Assembly (NCBI GenBank): GCA_003219355.1
Contig: QHOQ01000066.1
Span: forward strand, 1 to 23,461
Origin: Verrucomicrobiota bacterium
Lineage (GTDB): Bacteria; Verrucomicrobiota; Verrucomicrobiia; Chthoniobacterales; UBA10450
Direction of reading: 5' to 3'
DNA length: 23,461 nt
Below, in pieces: positions 1 to 6,618 of this stretch (positions are counted from its first letter, which is position 1; each line of letters opens with the position of its first letter). The translations under genes were made by a program, and so were the position numbers. A model generated the notes under the pieces. That model was not told where the DNA came from, made no database searches, and worked only from the letters and a program-made list of their open reading frames with translations.

Positions 1-491
1 TAAACTGAGCCCATAAACGCATATTGAAGAAGGTGTTCGGGCCGTGCGTCGATGTTTGCGCCTGCATCGATCAAAACAAAAACATTCGTTTCTGTCGGAA
101 GCACCGCCGCGATGCCGGGACGGTCGATGCCCGGTAACGTACGAAGCTTGATGATGCTCGCGGCGACGGCCGCACCGGTATGACCCGCGCTCACGATGGC
201 GTCTGCCTGGCCGCGTTTCACAAGATCGACGGCGCGGCTTACGGATGAATCTTTTTTCCGGCGCACGGCGGACCATGCGCTATCACTCATGTCCACCACT
301 TGGGTGGAATGCACGACGTCGATCCGTGAATCGTTGCAGTGATGTTTCCTTAACTCGCTTTCGATCTTGGAAGAGTCGCCGACGAGATAAAGCTTGTTGA
401 TGTGATGATAGTCGCGTAGCGCCATCACGGCGCCAGCCACGAGGTTAGGCGGGCCGAAATCGCCGCCCATCGCATCCAGGGCGATTTTCAT
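1..491 (-). CDS. plsX: Phosphate acyltransferase PlsX (5' part, runs off window start)
   Basis: PlsX makes acyl-phosphate from acyl-ACP, the first step of the PlsX/PlsY route to phosphatidic acid at the inner face of the membrane. Reading the minus strand from the ATG at 491 gives 163 codons with no stop. The N-terminus contains ALDAMGGDFGP, the family hallmark, and further on come VSAGHTGA and GIDRPGIAAVLPT, both typical of PlsX. The frame is still open at base 1, at ...YAFMGSV, so roughly half of a normal 330-350-residue protein is present. It lies downstream of rpmF on the same strand with a 113-base gap; the rpmF-plsX order is common in bacteria. No clear Shine-Dalgarno site precedes the start. 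The identification is secure; only the missing 3' half is unknown. Confidence 0.95.
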   Translation of the reverse strand, partial: MKIALDAMGGDFGPPNLVAGAVMALRDYHHINKLYLVGDSSKIESELRKHHCNDSRIDVVHSTQVVDMSDSAWSAVRRKKDSSVSRAVDLVKRGQADAIVSAGHTGAAVAASIIKLRTLPGIDRPGIAAVLPTETNVFVLIDAGANIDARPEHLLQYAFMGSV

Positions 492-604
492 TGGTGGGAA
501 ACTTTGCGAACTAAAGCCTCTGATTGCAAAGCCAAAAAAATGGAGGCGTTTGTGCCAGGCGCCGGTGGTTTCACGTCGGCAGCTGGCGCAGCCGCCGCTT
601 TAGA

Positions 605-787
605 CTACTTCCCTTCGAGCGTCAACACTTGTCGCCCTCGGTAATAACCACACGACGGACAAGCAGTATGGGATACGACTGCGCTGCCACATTGCGGGCA
701 TTTGTTTAGCGACGGGGCATGCCAGCGGTTCGCCGCTTTGCGCGAACGCGATCGCATCTTCGAAGTTTTGCGTTTTGGGACTCCCAT
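605..787 (-). CDS. rpmF: 50S ribosomal protein L32
   Basis: L32 is a small zinc-ribbon protein of the large ribosomal subunit. The 60-residue product starts MGVPKRKTSKMRSRSRKA, a near-consensus L32 N-terminus. It carries two cysteine pairs, CPQC and CPSC, 13 residues apart, which would bind zinc, and ends in the usual GYYRGRQV segment. Length matches the family. It lies 52 bases after the DUF177 gene and 113 bases before plsX on the minus strand, the conserved DUF177-rpmF-plsX arrangement. That context links ribosome assembly with membrane lipid synthesis. All four zinc cysteines are retained, so this is the zinc-binding (C+) form. Confidence 0.96.
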   Translation of the reverse strand: MGVPKRKTSKMRSRSRKAANRWHAPSLNKCPQCGSAVVSHTACPSCGYYRGRQVLTLEGK

Positions 788-839
788 ATTTGACGAGCCG
801 AGAAAGAAGCAGGAAACCGAAGAAAGACAACTCTGAAAC

Positions 840-1284
840 CTATTTTCGTTTTAACTTTAGCTTGTCCAGCTCGCTCCAGTTTGATTTGCCTTTCGTCTCC
901 TGCTCCGCCATCTCGATGTGCTTCGCTTTACAAATGCGACCGCCGTCGCGATCGCAATGCGGGTGCGCGGGCAGATTCAGCAAAAGATCTTCTCGTATGA
1001 ATGGCGTAAGATCGACCCGGTCCCCGCAGCTCCGTATGTACTGCAAATGCCGGTACTTCAATCTCGTGGACAAATTTCTCCAGACAGGATACACACCGCA
1101 GTTCCACCGGCTGGGAAAGAGATCCGTTTGCCCAAAGTGCGCCGGACGAGACACCGATGTCGATGTTGTAGTGAAGCGGACCAGCGCAGCGAATTCCTTC
1201 TGCTTCCAGCTGTGGAATTGAACATGCTTCTTCGCCTTCAAGATGCAGGCCCTCGGCTGGGATTTGTTTAAGGTGTGCTTTCAT
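840..1284 (-). pseudogene. DUF177 (YceD-like) gene with a frameshift
   Basis: DUF177/YceD proteins are small, mostly uncharacterised proteins almost always encoded next to rpmF; some are linked to 23S rRNA maturation. The ATG at 1284-1282 overlaps the coaD stop as ATGA, so translation is probably coupled. The first frame reads MKAHLKQIPAEGLHLEGEE... through a VELRCVSCLEKF segment to HTELRGP near base 1022. The typical ending, VDLTPFIREDLLLNLPAHP, then CDRDGGRICK and WSELDKLKLKRK, continues in the next frame to the TAG at 840. One extra base, or two missing, in the G/C-rich run at about 1016-1025 explains the shift. Joined, the two pieces give an ordinary-length protein with both halves well conserved. 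The break may therefore be a sequencing error or a very recent mutation rather than old decay. Confidence 0.8.
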
Positions 1285-1760
1285 CGAGTAAATTTCCTGT
1301 TCAGCGCCTTGGCGACGCAAGTCGGGACAAAGCTGGAAACGTCACCTCCAAGATTCGCGATTTCTTTCACGATTCGGGAGCTAAGATAAGTGTAATCCTC
1401 CTTCGGCATGAGGAAAATCGTTTCCACAGCGGCATCGAGTTTTCGGTTCATCAGCGCCATTTGAAATTCAAATTCAAAATCGGAAACAGCTCGTAAGCCG
1501 CGAATGACCGCGCCCGCTTTTTCCGCCCTGGCAAACTCGACCAGCAATCCCTTAAACTGGGTGATTCGCACACCGTCGATCTTTCCAGCGGTTTCTCGGA
1601 GCAAAGCGAGACGTTCCTCTAGTGAGAAAAGCGGACGTTTCTCGTCATTGTGGGCTAGAGCCACAACGACTTCATCGAACAGTTTTCGGGCCCGTTCAAT
1701 CACATCGAGGTGGCCGTTGGTTACCGGATCGAAACTGCCCGGATAAATTGCTCTGCGCAT
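1281..1760 (-). CDS. coaD: Phosphopantetheine adenylyltransferase
   Basis: CoaD joins 4'-phosphopantetheine and ATP to dephospho-CoA, the penultimate step of coenzyme A synthesis, in the cytosol. From the ATG at 1760 the 159-residue protein begins MRRAIYPGSFDPVTNGHLD, carrying the nucleotidyltransferase TxGH motif at residues 14-17. Further on are VIRGLRAVSDFE and, near the C-terminus, YTYLSSRIVKEIANLGGDVS, the ATP-binding ISSxxVRE-like signature. Length matches the family. The frame is open upstream for another 20 residues, but only the 1760 start gives the canonical N-terminus. The stop overlaps the DUF177 start. It is probably the first gene of the coaD-DUF177-rpmF-plsX transcript and is divergent from the stress-protein gene at 1911. 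Confidence 0.96.
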   Translation of the reverse strand: MRRAIYPGSFDPVTNGHLDVIERARKLFDEVVVALAHNDEKRPLFSLEERLALLRETAGKIDGVRITQFKGLLVEFARAEKAGAVIRGLRAVSDFEFEFQMALMNRKLDAAVETIFLMPKEDYTYLSSRIVKEIANLGGDVSSFVPTCVAKALNRKFTR

Positions 1761-1910
1761 CTGCGGAAATTCGCAGAGGAAAGGAGAATTGGAAAGGAGC
1801 AAGCATCGCCACCGCATCATCGCAGAGAACCGCTCGCCGAGGGCGGCGGCCGTCAGTCTCTATCGGCAGTTGCTGAAATCTCTGTGAGCCGGAGATTAAT
1901 TTCTCACCCA

Positions 1911-2738
1911 ATGATCGATCCCGCACCATACAAAACGATCGCCGTAGCTAGCACATTTTCCCCGCGGTTTAAGCAAGTGCTCTCTGAAGCGAAGCGAATC
2001 CGAGACAGATTTTCATCGGATCTTCGCGTTATTTATGTCGGTGAACGCAATGAGGAAACCACGAAGAAATTCAGTGACGCGTTCGCGCAATTGCACCTCC
2101 CGAGCAATTCAATCATTCACTATGAGCAGGGCGAGCCAGCCGAAGCGATCCTGCGCGTAATCGCCGACAATAACATCGACATGATAATTGCCGGCGCGCT
2201 CGAAAAAGAGATCGTGCTGCATCCGTTTCTTGGCAATGTCGCGCGTCGCCTTGTTCGAGAGGCCACGTGTTCAGTCATGCTCTTCACCAGACCGGAAATA
2301 AAACCGAAATCATTGCGCCGAATCGTTTTCGTTGCCGACTATTCCGAGCATGGATTGCAGGCGTTGAAGACCACTCTGCCGCTCGCGCTAGCCGAATCGT
2401 GCGAGCGGCTTTATGTCATTCGCATTATCACGACGTTTGATCAGGCGCGGGCCTCGCGGTGGGCCGATGCCGGCAATCGCGAAAAAGGAAAAGCAAATGA
2501 GCACGAAGAAGACGCGCTGGAAAAATTCGTCTTATCCGCGGGCGCGACCGAGGTCCCAATAGAAGCGCGCTGCATCCGTGGCAACACTGGACTGGCTGCC
2601 TCCGATTTTGTTCAATCAGTCGAGGCGGATTTGCTTGCCGTGCCGGTGCGGACAAATGACGGGGCAAGCGGCCAATTGGCTAATAACATCGCCTGGATCA
2701 TCGATGTGATTCCTTGTAATCTCTGGGTGATTCGCTAA
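1911..2738 (+). CDS. Tandem universal stress protein (two UspA domains)
   Basis: The product is 275 residues from the ATG at 1911 and contains two UspA-like halves. The first, roughly residues 7-130, starts YKTIAVASTFSPRF and continues through VIYVGERNEE and the hydrophobic strand IDMIIAGALEKE to CSVMLF. The second, roughly residues 138-275, starts LRRIVFVADYSEHG and ends ADLLAVPVRTND...CNLWVIR. The pattern of alternating beta strands, with CS/CNxxVxR-like ends, fits the family. Usp proteins are cytosolic and often bind ATP; function varies and cannot be assigned here. The ATP-binding GxxGS(x9)GS loop is not obvious: LHPFLGNVARRLV stands in its place in domain 1, so ATP binding is doubtful. 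The frame is open further upstream, but the longer version overlaps the divergent coaD and lacks family similarity. Confidence 0.85.
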   Translation: MIDPAPYKTIAVASTFSPRFKQVLSEAKRIRDRFSSDLRVIYVGERNEETTKKFSDAFAQLHLPSNSIIHYEQGEPAEAILRVIADNNIDMIIAGALEKEIVLHPFLGNVARRLVREATCSVMLFTRPEIKPKSLRRIVFVADYSEHGLQALKTTLPLALAESCERLYVIRIITTFDQARASRWADAGNREKGKANEHEEDALEKFVLSAGATEVPIEARCIRGNTGLAASDFVQSVEADLLAVPVRTNDGASGQLANNIAWIIDVIPCNLWVIR

Positions 2739-2780
2739 TCCCAGTTGTCGATCTTTTCGGTTATCCATGTGCTTGCACAA

Positions 2781-3533
2781 ATGATTCCCGAGCGCGTCTT
2801 CCAGCCCTACGGCTGGCCACATCTCACGGTTATTGTCCTTACCATTACGTTGCCGTTTGTCCTTGCCGCAGTCGTGTACCGCACAAAATCGACGCGCGTC
2901 GAACGCGCAATTGTCGCTGTGCTTTCTGCAGTTCTCGTTGTGAACTACATTGCCTATTTAGTTTTTGTGCGCAGTCACGGCAATTTGACGTGGCAGCAAA
3001 TGTTGCCTTTGCAGCTCTGCGACTGGGGGATGGTCGTTGTCATTGTGGCGATGTGGACCGGAAATCAGCGGTGGTTCGAGGTGGCGTATTTCTGGGGAAT
3101 CGGTGGCACTCTCCAAGCAGTGCTCACTCCCAACTTGCGTTTTGGGTTTCCGGATTGGCGATTCATCAGCTTTTTTACGTCGCATTGTGGCATCATCGTC
3201 GGCGTGGTTTTCTTAATGTTGACGCAAAAATACCGCCCATATCCAATGTCGATCTTGCGCACCTTTTTGTGGTCGGAATTTTATTTTGTTGTGACCTTAA
3301 TCGCCGACGAGCTAACCGGCTTTAATTACGGTTTCCTTCTCCACAAACCGGAGGCGTTTTCCATTTTAAGTTTTCTGTCCGATTCGCGCCCGCTTTACCT
3401 TCTACAAATGCATGGAGTCGCGTTACTCTTTTTTCTCGGTCTGTATGCCCCCTTTGCCGTAGTCGATCTTATTCGGCGCGGGCGGTTCAGTGAACCACCC
3501 CTATCTGACGCGCCGATAGGTAGCGGCGATTGA
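2781..3533 (+). CDS. YwaF/TIGR02206-family integral membrane protein
   Basis: This is a 250-residue, very hydrophobic protein with about seven predicted membrane segments. Family features visible are the N-terminal FQPYGWPHLTVI segment, the central LPLQLCDWGM motif, and the loop GIGGTLQAVLTPNL followed by FFTSHCGIIVG. Together these match the YwaF (TIGR02206) family of unknown function. The ATG at 2781 puts the FxPxxWxH motif close to the N-terminus, as in relatives; a TTG at 2745 would add 12 residues. Neither has a good ribosome binding site. It follows the stress-protein gene by 42 bases on the same strand and so is probably co-transcribed. The histidines and the aspartate in the core are suggestive of transport or catalysis, but no function is known. 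Confidence 0.8.
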   Translation: MIPERVFQPYGWPHLTVIVLTITLPFVLAAVVYRTKSTRVERAIVAVLSAVLVVNYIAYLVFVRSHGNLTWQQMLPLQLCDWGMVVVIVAMWTGNQRWFEVAYFWGIGGTLQAVLTPNLRFGFPDWRFISFFTSHCGIIVGVVFLMLTQKYRPYPMSILRTFLWSEFYFVVTLIADELTGFNYGFLLHKPEAFSILSFLSDSRPLYLLQMHGVALLFFLGLYAPFAVVDLIRRGRFSEPPLSDAPIGSGD

Positions 3534-3570
3534 CCTCAATCGCCCGAACCGACAGAATGTAACCTCGTTG

Positions 3571-4389
3571 ATGAAAGCGAAGCCTTTGCGTGTCGGGAAA
3601 GTCACCATTGGTGGAAAACGTCCCGCATTTATTCTCGGGCCGTGCGTGATTGAATCGGAGAAGTTCGTTTGGCGCATGGCAAGAAAAATCGCGGCAATCT
3701 GCGCGGCTGAAGATATCGATCTTATTTTCAAATCGTCGTATGACAAAGCGAATCGAACTTCGGTGCGCTCGTTTCGCGGAATTGGGGTGGAGGAAGGTTG
3801 CGATGTTCTTTCGGCCATTGGCGACGAGCTAAAAATTCCAGTCACAACAGATGTTCACTCGCCGACGGAAGCGGAGATTGCCGGGGAAAAGATCGACATG
3901 TTACAAATCCCGGCGTTTCTCTGCCGGCAAACCGATTTACTCCGCGCCGCCGCGGAAACGGGTCGCGCTGTGAATGTTAAAAAAGGTCAATTCCTCGCGC
4001 CATTGGATGTGCGAAACATTGCCGAAAAACTCCTGACGTTTGGTAGTGAAAAATTCTGTTTCACTGAGCGCGGCACGACGTTCGGCTACAACAATCTCAT
4101 TGCCGATATGCGCTCGCTCTATTGGATTCGCGAGGCCGGATATCGCGTGATCTTCGATGCGACACATTCCGTGCAGCGGCCGGGTGGGGCGGGGAACGCA
4201 ACGTCGGGTGATGGCGTTCTCGCGCCGGTGCTGGCGCGGGCCGCCATAGCCGCGGGGTGCGACGGAATGTTTATGGAGGTGCACGAAGATCCGGCCCGTG
4301 CTTTGTCGGATGGGCCGAGCCAGATTCCGCTAAAGGATTTGCCGAAGCACTTGCGCATGTTAAAGGCTATTCATGCTGCTGTTTCGTAG
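3571..4389 (+). CDS. kdsA: 3-deoxy-8-phosphooctulonate synthase (Kdo-8-P synthase)
   Basis: KdsA condenses phosphoenolpyruvate with arabinose 5-phosphate to give Kdo-8-phosphate for LPS inner core. The 272-residue protein shows ILGPCVIES near residues 21-29, FKSSYDKANRTS, TDVHSPTEA, LQIPAFLCRQTDLL, NVKKGQF and DATHSVQ. In class II enzymes the metal is held by Cys, His, Glu and Asp. Candidates here are Cys25 in GPC, His in DATHS, Glu in FMEVHEDP and Asp in LSDGPS. The metal-independent E. coli type has Asn in place of the cysteine, so this looks metal-dependent, like the Aquifex enzyme. I chose the ATG at 3571; a TTG lies directly in front. Its 3' end overlaps lptC by 17 bases, consistent with an LPS synthesis and export operon. 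Confidence 0.96.
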   Translation: MKAKPLRVGKVTIGGKRPAFILGPCVIESEKFVWRMARKIAAICAAEDIDLIFKSSYDKANRTSVRSFRGIGVEEGCDVLSAIGDELKIPVTTDVHSPTEAEIAGEKIDMLQIPAFLCRQTDLLRAAAETGRAVNVKKGQFLAPLDVRNIAEKLLTFGSEKFCFTERGTTFGYNNLIADMRSLYWIREAGYRVIFDATHSVQRPGGAGNATSGDGVLAPVLARAAIAAGCDGMFMEVHEDPARALSDGPSQIPLKDLPKHLRMLKAIHAAVS

Positions 4390-4933
4390 CGGCCGCTTCG
4401 CACATTGGAGTCGGTTCGATTGGCTGTTATCGATTTTGTTGTCGATTTTGATATCGGCGCCTCAAGTGTTTGCCCAATCAAAAGGGCACAAAAAGAAACA
4501 AAGTCGCGTGACGGCGAGACCGGCTACTTCGCCGGGAGAGCAGAGCCTGACAAATATTCCGCTGCCTATCGGCCACGAAGCCAAAGGCCTAGTCTTACCG
4601 GATTTCGATGGCGAGGGTCATCTGCGCGGAAGATTTGAAGCAGGGACGGCGCACCGAATTGACGAAGGGCACGTCGGTTTCCAGCAGCTTAAAATCACGA
4701 CCTATACTCCAGAGAGTCGCCCCGATCTGAAGATTGACATGCAGACTTCAGTCCTTGATTTGAACACGCGTATTTTAACTTCGCAGGAGCGGACAACGAT
4801 CCAACGCGCAGATTTCAACATCGCTGGCGATTCGGTGCAGTTCGATACGAACACAAGGACGGGACGATTAATCGGCAATGTGAAAATGGTGATCACTGGC
4901 CAATCGCAACTCGCGGGAAAAACGAGCCAATGA
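4373..4933 (+). CDS. lptC: LPS export protein LptC-like, periplasmic
   Basis: This 186-residue protein has a hydrophobic N-terminal segment at about residues 17-34 (WLLSILLSILISAPQVFA), serving as a membrane anchor or cleavable signal. A basic linker follows, then a beta-rich region from about residue 70 on. That region contains LPDFDGEGHLRG, VGFQQLKITTY and ADFNIAGDSVQFDTNTRTGRL, which resemble the repeating strands of the LptC/OstA beta-jellyroll. LptC links the LptB2FG motor to the LptA bridge during LPS transport. Sequence conservation in LptC is low, so the name rests on fold-type pattern and on position between kdsA and lptA/lptB. The gene overlaps kdsA by 17 bases and lptA by an ATGA. 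Confidence 0.75.
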   Translation: MLLFRSGRFAHWSRFDWLLSILLSILISAPQVFAQSKGHKKKQSRVTARPATSPGEQSLTNIPLPIGHEAKGLVLPDFDGEGHLRGRFEAGTAHRIDEGHVGFQQLKITTYTPESRPDLKIDMQTSVLDLNTRILTSQERTTIQRADFNIAGDSVQFDTNTRTGRLIGNVKMVITGQSQLAGKTSQ

Positions 4934-5607
4934 AAAGACCGGCGACGTTGATTTTGCTAATGGCCAGCGTGGCGGCAGCACAACTGCTTGGGCAGATTGC
5001 GGCTGTGCCGGCGGGATCCGCCTCTGCGCCACCAAAGAAGCAGGAGAAACCAGCGACGAAAAAGGAAGAGAAATCGTCGACGAATCAATTATTTGGCGGG
5101 GGCAACGCGCTCCAGTCCAATGAACCGACGACGACCCAAATTTATGCCGATGAAGCATATTTTGATTCGAACAAAAGTATGGGCATCTTTAGCGGCCGTG
5201 TGAAAGTGACCGATCCGCGATTTAATCTTCAATCTGATAAATTGACGGTGTTCATCTCGAAGGGTGAAAATCAGGGCCTTGAAAGAGCGATCGCAGAAGG
5301 CAACGTTGGCTTGGTCCGCGACCGGCCGGACCCCAACGGCGGGCCCCCGACTCGGGCGATTGGTCGAGCCGATAAAGCGATCTACACGGCTAGCACGGGG
5401 GATGTTGAATTGACGGGAACACCGCGTGTGCAGGAAGGACCGAATATGCACGTGGCGACCAACCCTGATACGGTCATGATTATTAACCAGAACAGCCAGC
5501 TGACCACTCATGGCCCAAGTCGCACTGAAATTCGGCAGCAGCCGAAGGATGAAACAAAAAGCGAAACGAAACCGTCTCCGACCTCTTCGCCTTCGCCGAA
5601 GCCATGA
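4930..5607 (+). CDS. lptA: LPS export bridge protein LptA/OstA-like
   Basis: This 225-residue protein has a signal peptide (MKRPATLILLMASVAAAQLL) and a low-complexity Pro/Lys/Glu linker to about residue 60. An OstA-type beta-jellyroll region follows at about residues 68-195, with IYADEAYFDSNKSMGIFSG, LQSDKLTVFISK, AIAEGNVGLV, AIGRADKAIYTASTGDVELTG and NPDTVMIIN. This strand-turn pattern (drawing in GxV, eGnV, a/gdkAiy) is diagnostic for LptA, which carries LPS across the periplasm. The C-terminal 30 residues are Lys/Ser/Pro-rich, beyond the usual family end. The start overlaps the lptC stop as ATGA and the stop overlaps the lptB start the same way, so all three are probably translated together. 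Confidence 0.85.
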   Translation: MKRPATLILLMASVAAAQLLGQIAAVPAGSASAPPKKQEKPATKKEEKSSTNQLFGGGNALQSNEPTTTQIYADEAYFDSNKSMGIFSGRVKVTDPRFNLQSDKLTVFISKGENQGLERAIAEGNVGLVRDRPDPNGGPPTRAIGRADKAIYTASTGDVELTGTPRVQEGPNMHVATNPDTVMIINQNSQLTTHGPSRTEIRQQPKDETKSETKPSPTSSPSPKP

Positions 5608-6389
5608 TCAGCCAAACTGTGCCTGTCTCGAGTCTGAAAGTCACTTTTCCGGTTTCGGCAAAACCAGAGAATGTCCTTGCTACTGACCAGTTGGTAAAAA
5701 TTTATGGAGGTCGGGCGGTGGTGGACGGGATCAACATGCACGTCAACGCCGGCGAGATCGTTGGATTGCTGGGCCCAAACGGCGCAGGCAAAACGACCAG
5801 TTTTTACATGATTGTGGGACTCGTTAGGCCAAATAGCGGTCGTGTTATTTTCTCGGATACCGATGTCACTGATTACCCAATGTACAAGCGTGCCCGCCTC
5901 GGCATGGGCTATTTGCCGCAGGAGGAATCGATTTTCCGGAAGATGACGGTGGAGCAAAATATTATGGCAATTTTGGAAACACTCCCGCTGAGCAAAACGG
6001 AGCGGCGGAATCGTTGCGATCAATTGCTGCACCAGTTTGGTATTGAGCGGATCGCGAAAAATACCGCGCTAACCTTGAGCGGCGGTGAGAAACGGCGCCT
6101 GACCATTGCCCGCTCGCTCGTGACCAAACCAAAACTCTTGATGCTTGACGAGCCGTTTAGTGGCGTCGATCCCATTGCTGTCTACGATGTGCAACAGATT
6201 ATCGTGAATCTGCGCAAGTTGGGGCTCGCCATCATGATCACCGATCACAATGTGCGCGAAACCTTGTCGATCGTAGATCGAGCCTATTTGATTTTCGAGG
6301 GTCGCGTCGAGAGCGAAGGGACAAAAGATTTTCTGATCAACGATCCCATTAGCCGTCAACTTTACCTCGGCGAACGCTTCAAAATGTAA
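5604..6389 (+). CDS. lptB: LPS export ABC transporter ATP-binding protein
   Basis: LptB is the cytosolic ATPase that drives LPS extraction from the inner membrane with LptF and LptG. The 261-residue product has a Walker A GPNGAGKT at residues 57-64, a Q-loop region GYLPQEESIFRKMTVEQNI, an ABC signature LSGGEKRR, a Walker B LLMLDEPFSGVDPIA and an H-loop ITDHNVRE. The Q-loop text and FSGVDPIAV are typical of LptB rather than of general ABC proteins. About 22 residues precede the usual start, a modest N-terminal extension. The ATG overlaps the lptA stop. LptF and LptG are not in this window. This is the last gene of the kdsA-lptCAB group; a 229-base gap with a repeat and a riboswitch follows. 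Confidence 0.96.
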   Translation: MISQTVPVSSLKVTFPVSAKPENVLATDQLVKIYGGRAVVDGINMHVNAGEIVGLLGPNGAGKTTSFYMIVGLVRPNSGRVIFSDTDVTDYPMYKRARLGMGYLPQEESIFRKMTVEQNIMAILETLPLSKTERRNRCDQLLHQFGIERIAKNTALTLSGGEKRRLTIARSLVTKPKLLMLDEPFSGVDPIAVYDVQQIIVNLRKLGLAIMITDHNVRETLSIVDRAYLIFEGRVESEGTKDFLINDPISRQLYLGERFKM

Positions 6390-6390
6390 C

Positions 6391-6488
6391 TGTCATTCTT
6401 ACCGTAGTGGAGGAATTGAGGTGTCTTCCGGCGGCTGGCCGATCGGCCTTGGTGGCGTTCGCGCTCCGCGTGTTGTGCGCGAATGACA
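6391..6488. repeat. Intergenic palindromic element with 8-bp inverted ends
   Basis: TGTCATTC at 6391-6398 is perfectly inverted as GAATGACA at 6481-6488. The interior is rich in short inverted repeats (for example GGCCGATCGGCC near 6436-6447). It begins one base after the lptB stop codon. The ends resemble the widespread TGTCATTC-type intergenic palindromes of many soil bacteria. It may act as the 3' processing or termination structure of the lpt operon. No target duplication is visible. Confidence 0.5.
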
Positions 6489-6538
6489 TCTAATCTCTTG
6501 GTTGATCCGAAATAAAGATGCCGGTAGAGTCCGGCCGA

Positions 6539-6618
6539 GGCAATGGAGTTTGCCGTCCTGAAAAGGAAAACCGCGTAGCTAATGACTCCTGCTAACGCCG
6601 AAAGGCAAAGGAGGAGTT
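6539..6618 (+). promoter_or_regulatory. Fluoride riboswitch (crcB motif) with ribosome-binding-site expression platform
   Basis: The stretch fits the crcB fluoride aptamer. P1 is GGCA (6539-6542) with TGCC (6551-6554), enclosing ATGGAGTT, which holds the pseudoknot strand GGAGT (6545-6549). The conserved joining text AACCGC follows at 6569-6574, and then GCTAATGACTCCTGC at 6578-6592, close to the consensus GCUGAUGACUCCUxC. GGAGT pairs with ACTCC at 6585-6589. A small TCCT-GAAA-AGGA hairpin sits between P1 and the joining strand. The alternative fold pairs ACTCCT (6585-6590) with AGGAGT (6612-6617), across a GCC-GAAA-GGC stem at 6597-6606. That would bury the strong Shine-Dalgarno site AGGAGGAG of the antiporter ATG at 6619. 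Fluoride binding would therefore free the site, an ON-switch acting on translation. Crystal structures of the family show the same pseudoknot; the switching model here is inferred. Confidence 0.88.

Noticed and set aside
1710..1910. 67-residue N-terminal extension of the stress protein
   Set aside because: It overlaps the divergent coaD coding region and has no Usp similarity; the ATG at 1911 gives a natural start.
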